Assembly (NCBI GenBank): GCA_027483645.1
Contig: JAIXUD010000002.1
Coordinates: 124,001-188,000, forward strand
DNA from: Sphingobacteriales bacterium
Lineage (GTDB): Bacteria; Bacteroidota; Bacteroidia; Chitinophagales; CAIOSU01
Length of the DNA: 64,000 nucleotides
Reading direction: 5' to 3'
Made by a program: the position numbers and the translations under genes. Position 1 is the first letter of the stretch. Each line of letters begins with the position of its first letter. The notes below the pieces were generated by a model. That model made no database searches. It worked only from the letters and a program-made list of their open reading frames with translations, and was not told the DNA's origin. Shown in pieces: positions 27,555-36,150 of this stretch.

Positions 27555-29351
27555 TCACTCCTCTGCAAACTGCAGTTTCAATAAGTGGTTATACAACCCT
27601 TCTTCTTTAGCAGCCAGCTCAGTATGTGTGCCACTTTCGGCAATTTGACCTTCGTTGATTACCAAAATACGATCCACCTTGCGGATGGTGCTGAGGCGGT
27701 GGGCAATAACGATAGAGGTGCGGTCTTTCATCAGCGTTTCTAATGCCTGCTGTACCAATAGCTCCGATTCGGCATCCAGCGAGCTGGTGGCCTCATCCAG
27801 TATCAGTATTGCCGGGTCTTTAAGGATGGTGCGGGCAATGGCCACGCGTTGCTTTTGTCCGCCGCTTAGTTTCACCCCGCGCTCGCCCACTAGGGTATCC
27901 AATCCATCGGGGAACTGGCTAATGAAGTTCCAGGCATTTGCCTGCCGGGCTGCCGCAATAATCTCCTCGTCGCTAGCGCCAGGCTTGCCATAGGCTATGT
28001 TTTCGCGGATGGTACCGCCAAACAGCGTAATATCTTGCGGCACAATGCCTATGTTGTAGCGTAGGTGCAAAAGCGCATAATCATCCAAATCTTTTTGGTT
28101 GATGCTGATGCGGCCATTGCTGATGTGGTAGTAGCCCAATAATAGTTGGGTGATGGTACTTTTACCTGCACCGCTTGGTCCCACTAGCGCTATTTTTTCG
28201 CCATTTTTTATTTCAAAGCTGATGCCTTTCAGCACCTCCACATCGGGGCGGCTTGGGTAGCGGAATTGCACATTATCAAATACAATGTGCCCTGAGGGCA
28301 GTTTCTGCAACAATGCGGCACCGGCCTTAAAATCAAGCTCTGCCGGTTCGTTGATGATTTCTAGCAAGCGCTCTGTGCCGCCTATGGTGCTCTGTATTTT
28401 GGCATACAGCTCGCCCATACCCGCCAGTGCACCGCCTACAAATATGGTGTATAGCACAAAGCCCATAAGTTGGTTTACCTCCATTTCGCCCTGCTGCACC
28501 AAAAAGGCACCGTACCACATGACCAATATAATGCCCCCGAAAAGACCTAGTACCAATGCCGAGATAAATGCCCCACGGTACTTGGCCAGCGTAAGCGATA
28601 CCTCAATTACTGAATCCATACTACGGCGATAGCGGTTGCTTTCGTACTGTTCGTTGGTAAAAGCTTTCACGGTATTTACGGCATGGAAGGTTTCATCAAC
28701 CACGGTGTTGGTCTCGGCGAGGGTGTCTTGTGCTTTTTTGGATAATTTACGAATAAACTTGCCGAACACTACCAAGATTATTACAATAAGCGGGAACGTA
28801 GCCAGCATTAGCAACGTAAGGGTAGGGGAGTACCAAAGCAAGAAAATAGGGCCGATAACCAAGGTGGCTATTTGCCTAAAGAACTCTGCTAAGGACAGCG
28901 AAAGGGTTTCTTCCAGTTTGCTTACATCGCTGGTAATGCGGCTAATGAGCTCGCCCACGCGCTTGTTCTCAAAGAAGCCCACGGGTAGGCTGATTATGCG
29001 GTCGTAGATATCGGTGCGTACATCGGCTGTGGTTTTGGTGGTAACGTAATAGAACGTATACACTCGCCCATAAGAGAAGATAGCCTGCACAATCAATATG
29101 CCAATGAGCGCCAGCACTACTTGGTCTACCGAGCTAAAATATTCGCTCTTAAGCTCGGCCGCAGCTACCAGTTCGCTAATGAGGAACGGCAGCAACAGCG
29201 AGGCAATGGTTGATACAATCAGGAACCCGATACCCGCACCATAAATGTATCTATATGGCCCAATATAGCGGAACACCCCAAGCGCTTTCTTCATATCGCT
29301 CCAGGTAACTCGTTTCTTAGGTGTTTCGGTAATTGTGGTATCAGCAGCCAT
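27555..29351 (-). CDS. ABC exporter, fused permease and ATPase (MsbA/MdlB-like)
   Basis: A 598-residue half-transporter with six membrane helices in residues about 35-330, then an ATPase domain. ATPase motifs are GPSGAGKST (Walker A, about 400), LSGGQKQRVAIAR (signature) and AILILDEATSSLD (Walker B), followed by IVIAHRLST. It would dimerise and export a lipid, drug or peptide; the substrate is not predictable. A perfect -7 box (minus-strand TAACTTTG, 29356-29363) ends 4 bp before the ATG, so the message is likely leaderless. A second exporter of the same class, on the plus strand, is less than 1 kb away; they are not adjacent partners. Confidence 0.95.
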   Translation of the reverse strand: MAADTTITETPKKRVTWSDMKKALGVFRYIGPYRYIYGAGIGFLIVSTIASLLLPFLISELVAAAELKSEYFSSVDQVVLALIGILIVQAIFSYGRVYTFYYVTTKTTADVRTDIYDRIISLPVGFFENKRVGELISRITSDVSKLEETLSLSLAEFFRQIATLVIGPIFLLWYSPTLTLLMLATFPLIVIILVVFGKFIRKLSKKAQDTLAETNTVVDETFHAVNTVKAFTNEQYESNRYRRSMDSVIEVSLTLAKYRGAFISALVLGLFGGIILVMWYGAFLVQQGEMEVNQLMGFVLYTIFVGGALAGMGELYAKIQSTIGGTERLLEIINEPAELDFKAGAALLQKLPSGHIVFDNVQFRYPSRPDVEVLKGISFEIKNGEKIALVGPSGAGKSTITQLLLGYYHISNGRISINQKDLDDYALLHLRYNIGIVPQDITLFGGTIRENIAYGKPGASDEEIIAAARQANAWNFISQFPDGLDTLVGERGVKLSGGQKQRVAIARTILKDPAILILDEATSSLDAESELLVQQALETLMKDRTSIVIAHRLSTIRKVDRILVINEGQIAESGTHTELAAKEEGLYNHLLKLQFAEE

Positions 29352-29355
29352 GGGG

Positions 29356-29363
29356 CAAAGTTA
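29356..29363 (-). promoter_or_regulatory. -7 promoter box of the ABC exporter gene
   Basis: TAACTTTG on the minus strand, 4 bp before the ATG at 29351. Confidence 0.5.
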
Positions 29364-29411
29364 TGGTAATTGTACCTTGTGTAGACGGTTGTGCAGTAGG
29401 GATATTTTTAA

Positions 29412-29560
29412 GGGGACCAAGGACCATAGACCAAGGACGATGGACAATAGACCACTGCTGCAGAACAGATAGTGCTGGCGATTGTTCAAACCCATCCGTT
29501 GTCAATATACAAACACATTTTGAAGCAAAAACCATTGACCATCGACTGTTGACCGTGGAC
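29412..29560. repeat. Two arrays of the GGACCATAGACC word
   Basis: Positions 29412-29455 and 29531-29560 carry direct arrays of a 7-8 bp word (GGACCAA, GGACCAT, AGACCAA, TTGACC). They occupy most of the 230-bp space between the divergent ABC exporter and truA genes. The right array stops 7 bp before the truA -7 box. Confidence 0.75.
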
Positions 29561-29567
29561 TAATCAT

Positions 29568-29575
29568 TACCTTTG
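29568..29575 (+). promoter_or_regulatory. -7 promoter box of truA
   Basis: TACCTTTG, ending 7 bp before the ATG at 29583. Confidence 0.55.
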
Positions 29576-29582
29576 CACCGCA

Positions 29583-30335
29583 ATGCAGGAGTTACAACGG
29601 TATTTTTTGGAAATAGCCTACCGCGGCACCAACTTTAGCGGTTGGCAGGTGCAACCCAACGCTCCCACCGTACAGGAGAAGATGAACATCACGCTACAGC
29701 GGCTGTTCCGAGACCCAGGCGTATACTGTGTAGGCTGTGGCCGCACCGATGCGGGTGTACATGCAAGCCAGTTTTTCCTGCACTTTGATGCGAACCCAGA
29801 GTTGCCAGAGAACTTTTTCTTTAAGCTCAACCGAATGCTGGACCCTGATATTGCCGTAAAACGTATCATTCCCCTGCATTACAATGCCCATAGCCGGTTT
29901 GATGCCACCAAGCGCACCTACCATTACCACATCCACTATAAAGAGAACCCGTTTTTGAAAGGGCTGAGCTACTTCTACTTTAGCGAGTGGGATTTGGATA
30001 AAATGAACTCGGTGGTAGATTTGCTAATGCAGTACAACGATTTCAACCCGCTGTGCAAGCACAATCCCGATAATAAAACTACCCTTTGCAACTTAAGCCA
30101 CGCCCGTTGGTTTCATGATGAGGAAGCGGGCACGCTGCGGTTCGAGATTACGGGTAACCGTTTCCTTTGGAATATGGTGCGCATGATAACAGGATTAAGT
30201 TTGATGGTTGGGCGCGATAGAATGAACTTAGCCGACGTGAAAAGTGTAATGGACAGTAAAGAAAAATTTCAGTACATATTGCCGGTGCCCCCGCAGGGGC
30301 TATTTTTAAGCAAAGTGGAGTACCCGTATTTGTAA
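29583..30335 (+). CDS. truA: tRNA pseudouridine synthase A
   Basis: Isomerises uridines 38-40 in the tRNA anticodon arm. The family catalytic motif GCGRTDAGVHA with its aspartate is at about residue 50. Other markers are YRGTNFSGWQVQPN at the start, FDATKRTYHY, and the C-terminal RFLWNMVRMITG. The length of 250 residues is usual. A -7 promoter box lies directly upstream, and the next ABC exporter gene starts 6 bp after the stop, so they form an operon. Confidence 0.95.
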   Translation: MQELQRYFLEIAYRGTNFSGWQVQPNAPTVQEKMNITLQRLFRDPGVYCVGCGRTDAGVHASQFFLHFDANPELPENFFFKLNRMLDPDIAVKRIIPLHYNAHSRFDATKRTYHYHIHYKENPFLKGLSYFYFSEWDLDKMNSVVDLLMQYNDFNPLCKHNPDNKTTLCNLSHARWFHDEEAGTLRFEITGNRFLWNMVRMITGLSLMVGRDRMNLADVKSVMDSKEKFQYILPVPPQGLFLSKVEYPYL

Positions 30336-30341
30336 TTACCC

Positions 30342-32114
30342 GTGGCAGAGAAACAACAGAACATAAGCGGTAGCGTATTCGATTGGCCCTTGCTTAAGCG
30401 CATTATCGGCTTGGCGCGCCCTTACCGTACCTACTTTGCGCTAGCCAGTGTGCTTGCCATTGCCATTGCCGTTATCTCTCCGCTTCGCCCTTTTTTAATA
30501 CAGTATACCGTGGATGGCTACGTGCTGCGCATGGATAGCCAAGGGCTGATAATGATGACGATGATACTCATCGCTATGCTCATTGTGGAGTCGCTGTTGC
30601 AGTACGGGTTTATCTACATTACCAGTTGGCTGGGGCAATCCGTAATCCGTAATTTGCGGGTACGGGTGTTCGGGCATGTAATTGGGCTCAGGTTGCAATA
30701 CTTTGATCGCACACCTATTGGCACTGTTACTACCCGCACCATTAGCGATGTGGAGACCATCAATAACATCTTCTCGCAAGGCCTCGTACAAATTATTGCC
30801 GATCTGCTTACCATTATCGCCATCATTGCCTTTATGCTGGCCACCAACTGGAAGCTCACCCTAGTCAGCTTGGCTACGTTCCCTTTGCTTCTCTACAGCA
30901 CTTACGTGTTTAAGGAGAGCATCAAGACGGCATTCCAATCGGTACGGAACCAAGTGGCGAAGCTGAATGCCTTTACGCAAGAGCACATTACGGGCATGCG
31001 CATGATCCAGATTTTCAACGCGCAAAAGCGCGAAATGGACCGCTTTAAGGAAATCAATAAAGACCACCGTGACGCGCACATTCAAAGCATTTATGCCTAC
31101 TCGGTGTTCTTCCCCGTGGTGGAAGTAATACTGGCAAGCGCTATCGGCCTTATGGTGTGGTACGGTGCCAACCGCGTGGTGCACTACGAAACTACCATTG
31201 GTACGCTTATCGCCTTTATCCTATACCTCAACATGTTGTTCCGCCCGTTGCGAATGTTGGCCGATAAATTCAATACCCTGCAGATGGGTATGGTAGCCGC
31301 CGACAGGGTTTTTGCCTTGCTTGATAGAAAGGACATCGTAGAAAACCAAGGGCACCACAATCCTGACACGGTGCAAGGCGATGTGCGGTTTGAGCAAGTT
31401 TGGTTTGCCTACGAAGACGAAAACTATGTGCTAAAAGGCATCGACTTCCACATTAAGTCAGGTGAAACCTTGGCCATTGTAGGTGCCACCGGCTCCGGCA
31501 AAAGCTCCATCATCAACATCCTCAACCGCTTTTATGAAATACAGAAAGGCAGCATTAAGGTCGATGGTGTTGATTTGAAGGATTATAAGTTAGATGGCCT
31601 GCGCAAGCAAATCGGTATGGTGTTGCAAGATGTGTTCTTGTTTAGCGGCACGGTGCTAGAGAATATTACCCTGCGCGATACCGCCATTACCCGTGAGCAG
31701 GTAATTGAGGCTGCCAAGGCAGTGGGTGCGCACGAGTTTATTATGCGCCTGCCTGGTGGCTACGACTATAAGGTGATGGAGCGCGGCGCCACCCTATCCA
31801 TGGGGCAGCGACAGTTGATTTCATTTATCCGGGCATTGGTGTTCAACCCGGCCATCCTCATCTTGGATGAGGCTACTTCCAGCATTGATACTGAAAGTGA
31901 GATGATTATTCAGCATGCTATTGATAAAATGGTGGTCGACCGCACCTCTATCGTCATCGCCCACCGCCTTAGCACCATCCAGAAGGCCGATAAAATTATG
32001 GTGATGGACAAAGGCGAGATAAAAGAAGCTGGCACCCACGATGAGCTGCTGCAGCTAGACGGCTACTACCGCAAGCTGTACGACATGCAATTTAAGCAGA
32101 GCATGACTGCTTGA
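30342..32114 (+). CDS. ABC exporter, fused permease and ATPase
   Basis: A 590-residue half-transporter starting at a GTG 6 bp behind truA. Six membrane helices occupy residues about 25-310. The ATPase domain has IVGATGSGKSS (Walker A), an unusual signature LSMGQRQLISFIRAL in place of LSGGQ, and AILILDEATSSID (Walker B), then IVIAHRLST. The Met in the signature is a conservative variant that occurs in the MdlB/YheH heterodimeric subfamily, so it may pair with another half-transporter. Substrate unknown. Confidence 0.94.
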   Translation: MAEKQQNISGSVFDWPLLKRIIGLARPYRTYFALASVLAIAIAVISPLRPFLIQYTVDGYVLRMDSQGLIMMTMILIAMLIVESLLQYGFIYITSWLGQSVIRNLRVRVFGHVIGLRLQYFDRTPIGTVTTRTISDVETINNIFSQGLVQIIADLLTIIAIIAFMLATNWKLTLVSLATFPLLLYSTYVFKESIKTAFQSVRNQVAKLNAFTQEHITGMRMIQIFNAQKREMDRFKEINKDHRDAHIQSIYAYSVFFPVVEVILASAIGLMVWYGANRVVHYETTIGTLIAFILYLNMLFRPLRMLADKFNTLQMGMVAADRVFALLDRKDIVENQGHHNPDTVQGDVRFEQVWFAYEDENYVLKGIDFHIKSGETLAIVGATGSGKSSIINILNRFYEIQKGSIKVDGVDLKDYKLDGLRKQIGMVLQDVFLFSGTVLENITLRDTAITREQVIEAAKAVGAHEFIMRLPGGYDYKVMERGATLSMGQRQLISFIRALVFNPAILILDEATSSIDTESEMIIQHAIDKMVVDRTSIVIAHRLSTIQKADKIMVMDKGEIKEAGTHDELLQLDGYYRKLYDMQFKQSMTA

Positions 32115-32197
32115 GGTAATTATGTATAATTACTACAATAAAGTGTTGCGGTAGATAACAGCTTGATAGTGATGATTAACGAAGCTATCTTTACCAA

Positions 32198-33298
32198 ATG
32201 TTTAAAAACCTGCCCCACTGGTACGTAGTTACGATAACCATTTTCATTATCCTGCTGGCCGCGTACTTTTTTGCCAATGTTATTACCTACCTGCTGGTGG
32301 CCGGATTGCTGTCTTTTGCAGGACGGCCCATTATGCGTTTTTGGAAACGTAGTAAAATAAAAGGTAGGAGCCTGCCAAATGCTGTATGTGCACTGCTCAC
32401 CATAATGGCGATGTTGATTTTTACTTTATCCATATTGGCTGTATTTGTACCACTCATCGGTATGCAAGTAAGGCAAGTGGCGCAAACTGATATGAAAGAG
32501 CTCGCTGTGAAACTGCAACCATCGCTAATGTGGGTGGAGGTGCAGCTAAACCAATTTGGCATTACCGATTTCGAGGGTCAAGCCTTATCCGATTATTTGC
32601 TCAACAAAGCACAAACTGTTTTCAACTTTACTTTTGTCTCCTCCTTTATCAACAACATATTCAGTATACTGGGTAGCATTGCTATTGCCGTAGCATCGGT
32701 AATATTTATCCTCTTTTTCTTCTTGAAAGACCGTGACCTGTTTCAGAGAATATTGGCGTTGTTGGTAGATGATGAATACGAAGACAAAGTATTAGCAGCC
32801 ATCGATAAAACCAAGGATATGCTTACACGCTATGTGCTAGGCATATTGCTACAACTAGTGTGCAACTTTGCGGTTCTGGCTATTGTGCTAGGGGTAATGG
32901 GCATCAATAACTTTTTGTTGATTGCGTTGCTGGGCGCGGTGTTCAACATTATTCCTTATTTGGGGCCGCTTTTAGGCCAGATAGCTGGTTTGTTGATAGC
33001 CATAACAGGGCACTTAGATATGGATTTCAGTACCGAGTTGGTACCGACTGTATTAAAGGTGGTGCTCACTTTCGGCATTACCCAAATGTTTGATAATTAC
33101 ATCCTGCAGCCCTATATCTTTAGCAAGAGTGCCAACGCACACCCTTTGGAAATATTCGTGGTGATACTGGCTACGGGCACCATTGGCGGCATCGGGGCCA
33201 TGATTATTGCCATCCCGGCTTACACCATCTTCCGCGTAATCGCCAAGGAGTTCTTTAGCGACAGCAAATTGATAAGTGCGATAACGAAGGATTTTTAG
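32198..33298 (+). CDS. AI-2E family (PerM-like) transporter
   Basis: A 366-residue membrane protein with about eight hydrophobic segments: two at the N terminus, a soluble helical part around residues 95-150, and the rest toward the C terminus. The signature segment is FNIIPYLGPLLGQIAGLLIAI and the later DNYILQPYIFSKSANAHPLEIFVVILATGTIGGIGAMIIAIPAYTI, typical of UPF0118/AI-2E. Members include TqsA (autoinducer-2) and Na+/H+ antiporters; no substrate can be assigned. TATCTTTA upstream resembles the -7 box. Confidence 0.92.
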   Translation: MFKNLPHWYVVTITIFIILLAAYFFANVITYLLVAGLLSFAGRPIMRFWKRSKIKGRSLPNAVCALLTIMAMLIFTLSILAVFVPLIGMQVRQVAQTDMKELAVKLQPSLMWVEVQLNQFGITDFEGQALSDYLLNKAQTVFNFTFVSSFINNIFSILGSIAIAVASVIFILFFFLKDRDLFQRILALLVDDEYEDKVLAAIDKTKDMLTRYVLGILLQLVCNFAVLAIVLGVMGINNFLLIALLGAVFNIIPYLGPLLGQIAGLLIAITGHLDMDFSTELVPTVLKVVLTFGITQMFDNYILQPYIFSKSANAHPLEIFVVILATGTIGGIGAMIIAIPAYTIFRVIAKEFFSDSKLISAITKDF

Positions 33299-33374
33299 GG
33301 AATATGGGTGAATTTTCCTGAAACACACAACGTCGCGAGGACAAATGCAATTCCGGAAAGAACTTTTTTAGACT

Positions 33375-33698
33375 TTACAAATGCTCCAAGGCATGCACAT
33401 GGCAGTGCGGCTTGGTCATATCGGCTGGGGTGCCAGCTTTTACATATTCTATCTTGATGGTGCGCTCGCCATCATAATCTAATAGGTAAATGGCTTTCTT
33501 ATCGGGCGATAGCTGATACTTTACCGCAGTACTGTCTTGCTGGTAGTATATCTGTTTTACCGTATCAATCGGCTCTTCTAGAAAAATCTGATAGTAAAAG
33601 GTAGGCAGTTCAGGCTGCGTGGGCACAGTCTGCGCACTCATTGCCTTAAAACAAAAAGCCAACATCACGGTTGCACATATTCTCATCATATCTCTCAC
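33375..33698 (-). CDS. Small secreted protein
   Basis: A 107-residue protein with a signal peptide (MRDMMRICATVMLAFCFKAMSA-Q). The mature part of about 85 residues is beta-rich and contains YYQQDSTAVKYQLSPDKKAIYLLDYDGERTIKIEY. It ends HCHVHALEHL, a His-rich tail that could bind metal. No family is recognised. It is divergent from the ArsC-like gene. Confidence 0.65.
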   Translation of the reverse strand: MRDMMRICATVMLAFCFKAMSAQTVPTQPELPTFYYQIFLEEPIDTVKQIYYQQDSTAVKYQLSPDKKAIYLLDYDGERTIKIEYVKAGTPADMTKPHCHVHALEHL

Positions 33699-33767
33699 TT
33701 ATTGTTTTATGAATTTACGGAAAATACTGCTACGGCAGCCACTAATTAACTAAATTTAGTGCCAGTT

Positions 33768-34124
33768 ATGAAAAAGAAGATATACTACCTAGCCAGTTGC
33801 AGCACCTGCCAACGCATAATGAAAGCTGTTGGCGTTGATGATTCTTTTGAGCAACAAAACATCAAAGAGGAGGCTATTACGCCTGCCCAATTGGATGAGA
33901 TGTATAAATTGGCGGGCAGCTACGAAGCCCTCTTCAGCCGCCGCTCTATGAAATACCGTGAGTGGAACTTGCAAGACAAGGAACTGACCGAAAACGACTA
34001 CCGCGACTTGATACTGAAGGAATATACCTTTTTGAAACGCCCGGTATTCGTTATCGACAAACAGGTATACATTGGCAACACTAAACAGGTAGTTGAAGAG
34101 GTAAAGAAAGCATTAGCCAAATGA
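33768..34124 (+). CDS. ArsC/Spx/MgsR family thioredoxin-fold protein
   Basis: A 118-residue protein with the family opening KIYYLASCSTCQRIM, which has a CxxC pair at about residues 11-14, and the later RRSMKYREW and FLKRPVFVIDKQVYIG. The family includes arsenate reductase (ArsC), Spx regulators and YffB. The motif RPhhh of ArsC is present as KRPVFV. A role in arsenate reduction or as an Spx-like redox protein cannot be decided. The frame opens at GTG 33759, but ATG 33768 fits the family start. It overlaps the hydrolase gene by 4 bp (ATGA). Confidence 0.82.
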   Translation: MKKKIYYLASCSTCQRIMKAVGVDDSFEQQNIKEEAITPAQLDEMYKLAGSYEALFSRRSMKYREWNLQDKELTENDYRDLILKEYTFLKRPVFVIDKQVYIGNTKQVVEEVKKALAK

Positions 34125-35125
34125 ATTTCCGCAAAAAGAGATATTGGGTACTGGGGCTGATGCTCATTGGCATTGCCTATTGGGTATGGCTTGCGCGGGC
34201 ACCGCATTATGAGTATGCGCAGCAAAAGCTCCCTGCCGATTTCGATACTTACTACCAACAGCAACTACAAACAAGCGCTGATCTTAATGCCCGCCCGGGC
34301 AATGAAGAGAAGCTGATACGCTTTGCACCAAAAACGGGCATGGCGTTCTTATACATACATGGCTTCACGGCCAGCCGTGCCGAGGGCGAATATGTGATGG
34401 ATAGTATGGCCAACCTATACCAAGCCAACACCTACTACCTACGCCTGCCTGGCCATGGCACCAATAAATACGACCATGCCGCGGCCTCGTTTCGCGATTA
34501 TTTGGATGCAGGCATGGATGCCTTGCTGATGGCGCAGCAGCTTGGCGATACGGTTGTGGCAGTGGGTGTAAGCATGGGTGGGCTAGTGGCTACCTACCTT
34601 ACCTCGCAACGGCCCGATTTGGTGGATGCGCTGGTGCTGTCCTCGCCATTTTATGATTATGGATTTGCTGCTGGCCATGCGCTTAAAGTGCCAGGTGTGC
34701 TACAAGTCATTCAATGGATGGATGGGCCTGATAGGCCGATGGAGAAGTCGGAGGAGTTTAAGAAACGCATTAGGCCAGGGTATGATGGCTATTGGTATCC
34801 GGAACAATTGTACCAATCGGTACAATCATTAGAAGACCTGCGCAACTTTGCTGCCCGCGATAAGTATTTTGAAAAAGTATCGCCCCCAGTATTGCTGATG
34901 TATTATTACAAAGACGAGGAGCACCAAGACCGTGCTGCCAACGTGGCGGATATGCTGGATGCCTATGCCCAGTTTGAAAGCAGCCGCGAGCAAGACCCCC
35001 GCAACAAACTGGTTGCTATGCCAGAAGGCGAGCATGTAATGATGAGCGCTTATGTAATGTGCAACCAAGCCCCTGTTTTTGAGGAGATAGAAGGGTTTAT
35101 CGGAAGGTTGAGGGTAGGGAAGTGA
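34121..35125 (+). CDS. Alpha/beta-hydrolase (serine aminopeptidase S33-like)
   Basis: A 334-residue protein with one N-terminal membrane-anchor helix (YWVLGLMLIGIAYWVWLA), so it is tethered to the inner membrane or exported. The hydrolase core shows AFLYIHGFTASRAEG (oxyanion loop), LRLPGHGTN, GVSMGG with the nucleophile serine, and near the end PEGEHVMM with the catalytic histidine. Members are lysophospholipases, carboxylesterases or peptidases; the substrate is unknown. It overlaps the ArsC-like gene by 4 bp and is likely translated with it. Confidence 0.86.
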   Translation: MNFRKKRYWVLGLMLIGIAYWVWLARAPHYEYAQQKLPADFDTYYQQQLQTSADLNARPGNEEKLIRFAPKTGMAFLYIHGFTASRAEGEYVMDSMANLYQANTYYLRLPGHGTNKYDHAAASFRDYLDAGMDALLMAQQLGDTVVAVGVSMGGLVATYLTSQRPDLVDALVLSSPFYDYGFAAGHALKVPGVLQVIQWMDGPDRPMEKSEEFKKRIRPGYDGYWYPEQLYQSVQSLEDLRNFAARDKYFEKVSPPVLLMYYYKDEEHQDRAANVADMLDAYAQFESSREQDPRNKLVAMPEGEHVMMSAYVMCNQAPVFEEIEGFIGRLRVGK

Positions 35126-35165
35126 AAAACGTGTTACGGCAATCGTGATAACGTTTTTCGCCTAT

Positions 35166-35894
35166 TCACACCACCTTCGCCAGCGCCAACTCCAATTGAT
35201 GCTCGATGGCATCCACGCTGTTGTATAGCTGCTCGTATGAGTCGATGATGTAGTATTCCACCTGGAACTTCTCCTTTACATAAGGACTGTTGAAGATAGC
35301 CTGTATATCGAAAGGTTTGCGCTGTGGCACCTCAGATTCCAAAGAATACACCGATTCGCCGATGGAGGACAAGATGCCCGCTCCGTAAATCTCGGTGCGA
35401 CCATGTTCTTTTATCAATCCAAACTCAATCGTAAACCAGTATAGGCGGCTCATGAGCTCCACTGCCCATGGGTTGTTAATGTGCTTGAGCGCAATGCGGC
35501 TGATGCCTTGCAAGAAATCGACGTATGGCTGGTTTACCAGCAGCGGCATGTGGCCAAATACGTCGTGAAACATATCGGGCTCCTCTAAATACTCCAGTTC
35601 GCTCATCTTGCGTATCCAGGTAGTTGCAGGGAATTTCTTTTCGGCCAACAGCTCAAAGAAGTGGTCGTCTGCCACTATACCGGGTACTTCGTAAATAACC
35701 CAGCCGGTAAGTTTTGCCAAGCGCTCGTTTACCTCACTAAACTTAGGGATGCGGTCGGGCTCAAAGCCTGCCAGTTCAATCCCTTCGAGGTAGGCGGCAT
35801 TGGCTCGGCCTTTCAGGTTTTCGATTTGCTTGCCGAATAGGATAGACCATACCTGATGGTTCTCCGCGGTGTATAGGTCGTATTGTTGTTTCAT
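35166..35894 (-). CDS. phhA: Phenylalanine-4-hydroxylase
   Basis: Iron- and pterin-dependent aromatic amino acid hydroxylase that converts phenylalanine to tyrosine. The 242-residue length matches the single-domain bacterial type without a regulatory domain. The active-site motif is DMFHDVFGHMPLL, which supplies the two iron-ligand histidines, followed by the FTIEFGLIKE segment with the glutamate ligand, and the C-terminal GAGILSSIGE. The leader between 36150 and the start carries a predicted tyrosine-responsive attenuator, which implies an anabolic role in making tyrosine rather than only breakdown. Confidence 0.95.
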   Translation of the reverse strand: MKQQYDLYTAENHQVWSILFGKQIENLKGRANAAYLEGIELAGFEPDRIPKFSEVNERLAKLTGWVIYEVPGIVADDHFFELLAEKKFPATTWIRKMSELEYLEEPDMFHDVFGHMPLLVNQPYVDFLQGISRIALKHINNPWAVELMSRLYWFTIEFGLIKEHGRTEIYGAGILSSIGESVYSLESEVPQRKPFDIQAIFNSPYVKEKFQVEYYIIDSYEQLYNSVDAIEHQLELALAKVV

Positions 35895-35896
35895 GG

Positions 35897-36023
35897 TAGT
35901 TATTAATTACTGGTTATTAGTTATTGGTTTTACTTGTTATTGGGTATTAGTAGTGAGAGAATAGGTACTTTTCTTGATTCCATAATATTACCAATCAACC
36001 AATAACCAATTCGCCAATAACTA
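35897..36023. repeat. Inverted arrays of a GGTTATTAGTTATT word in the phhA leader
   Basis: Positions 35897-35954 repeat the word TTATTAgTTATTGG; positions 35989-36023 carry the complement (CCAATcAACCAATAACC, CCAATAACTA). The arms are separated by about 34 nt and lie between the phhA attenuator terminator and the phhA start, so they belong to the untranslated leader. Confidence 0.7.
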
Positions 36024-36060
36024 AACAAAAAAAGGCCCACTCCAAATGGGGCGGGCCTTG
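36024..36060 (-). terminator. Intrinsic terminator of the phhA attenuator
   Basis: The minus-strand RNA reads AAGGCCCGCCCC, loop AUUU, GGAGUGGGCCUU, then a run of seven U. Ten base pairs plus a G-U pair and one A-C mismatch form the stem. It lies 130 bp upstream of the phhA start and downstream of a short Tyr-rich reading frame. Confidence 0.88.
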
Positions 36061-36112
36061 TATCTATATTATTAGAGTATCAAAACACTATCCCCTATTT
36101 GCCTGTTGGCAA
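36043..36112 (-). promoter_or_regulatory. Antiterminator and pause hairpin of the phhA leader
   Basis: Minus-strand RNA segments: segment 1 and 2 pair as UUGCC-AACA-GGCAA (36099-36112). Segment 2, CAAAUAGGGG (36092-36101), also pairs with CCCCAUUUG (36043-36051), the loop and part of the 5' arm of the terminator, giving 9 pairs with one bulged A. The pairings 1:2, 2:3 and terminator 3:4 are mutually exclusive, as in classical amino-acid attenuators. Confidence 0.68.
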
Positions 36113-36150
36113 TAGTAAGCGGGATAATAACTGTTGATACGAATGTTCAT
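36088..36150 (-). CDS. Tyrosine-rich leader peptide of phhA, 20 residues
   Basis: ATG at 36150, stop TAG at 36090-36088 (minus strand). The peptide contains the block YYPAYY at residues 8-13: four Tyr in six residues, in a 20-residue peptide. The last two Tyr codons end just before segment 1 of the leader RNA. A ribosome stalled on them would cover segment 1 and let segment 2 pair with segment 3; a ribosome reaching the stop codon would cover segment 2 and let the terminator form. The downstream gene makes tyrosine, so the codon choice fits the product. Confidence 0.65.
   Translation of the reverse strand: MNIRINSYYPAYYCQQANRG

Noticed and set aside
35166-36060. The 36.03 kb hairpin as the 3' terminator of a normal minus-strand gene
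   Set aside because: No minus-strand gene other than the 20-codon Tyr-rich frame lies between it and the next gene, so an attenuator is the better reading.
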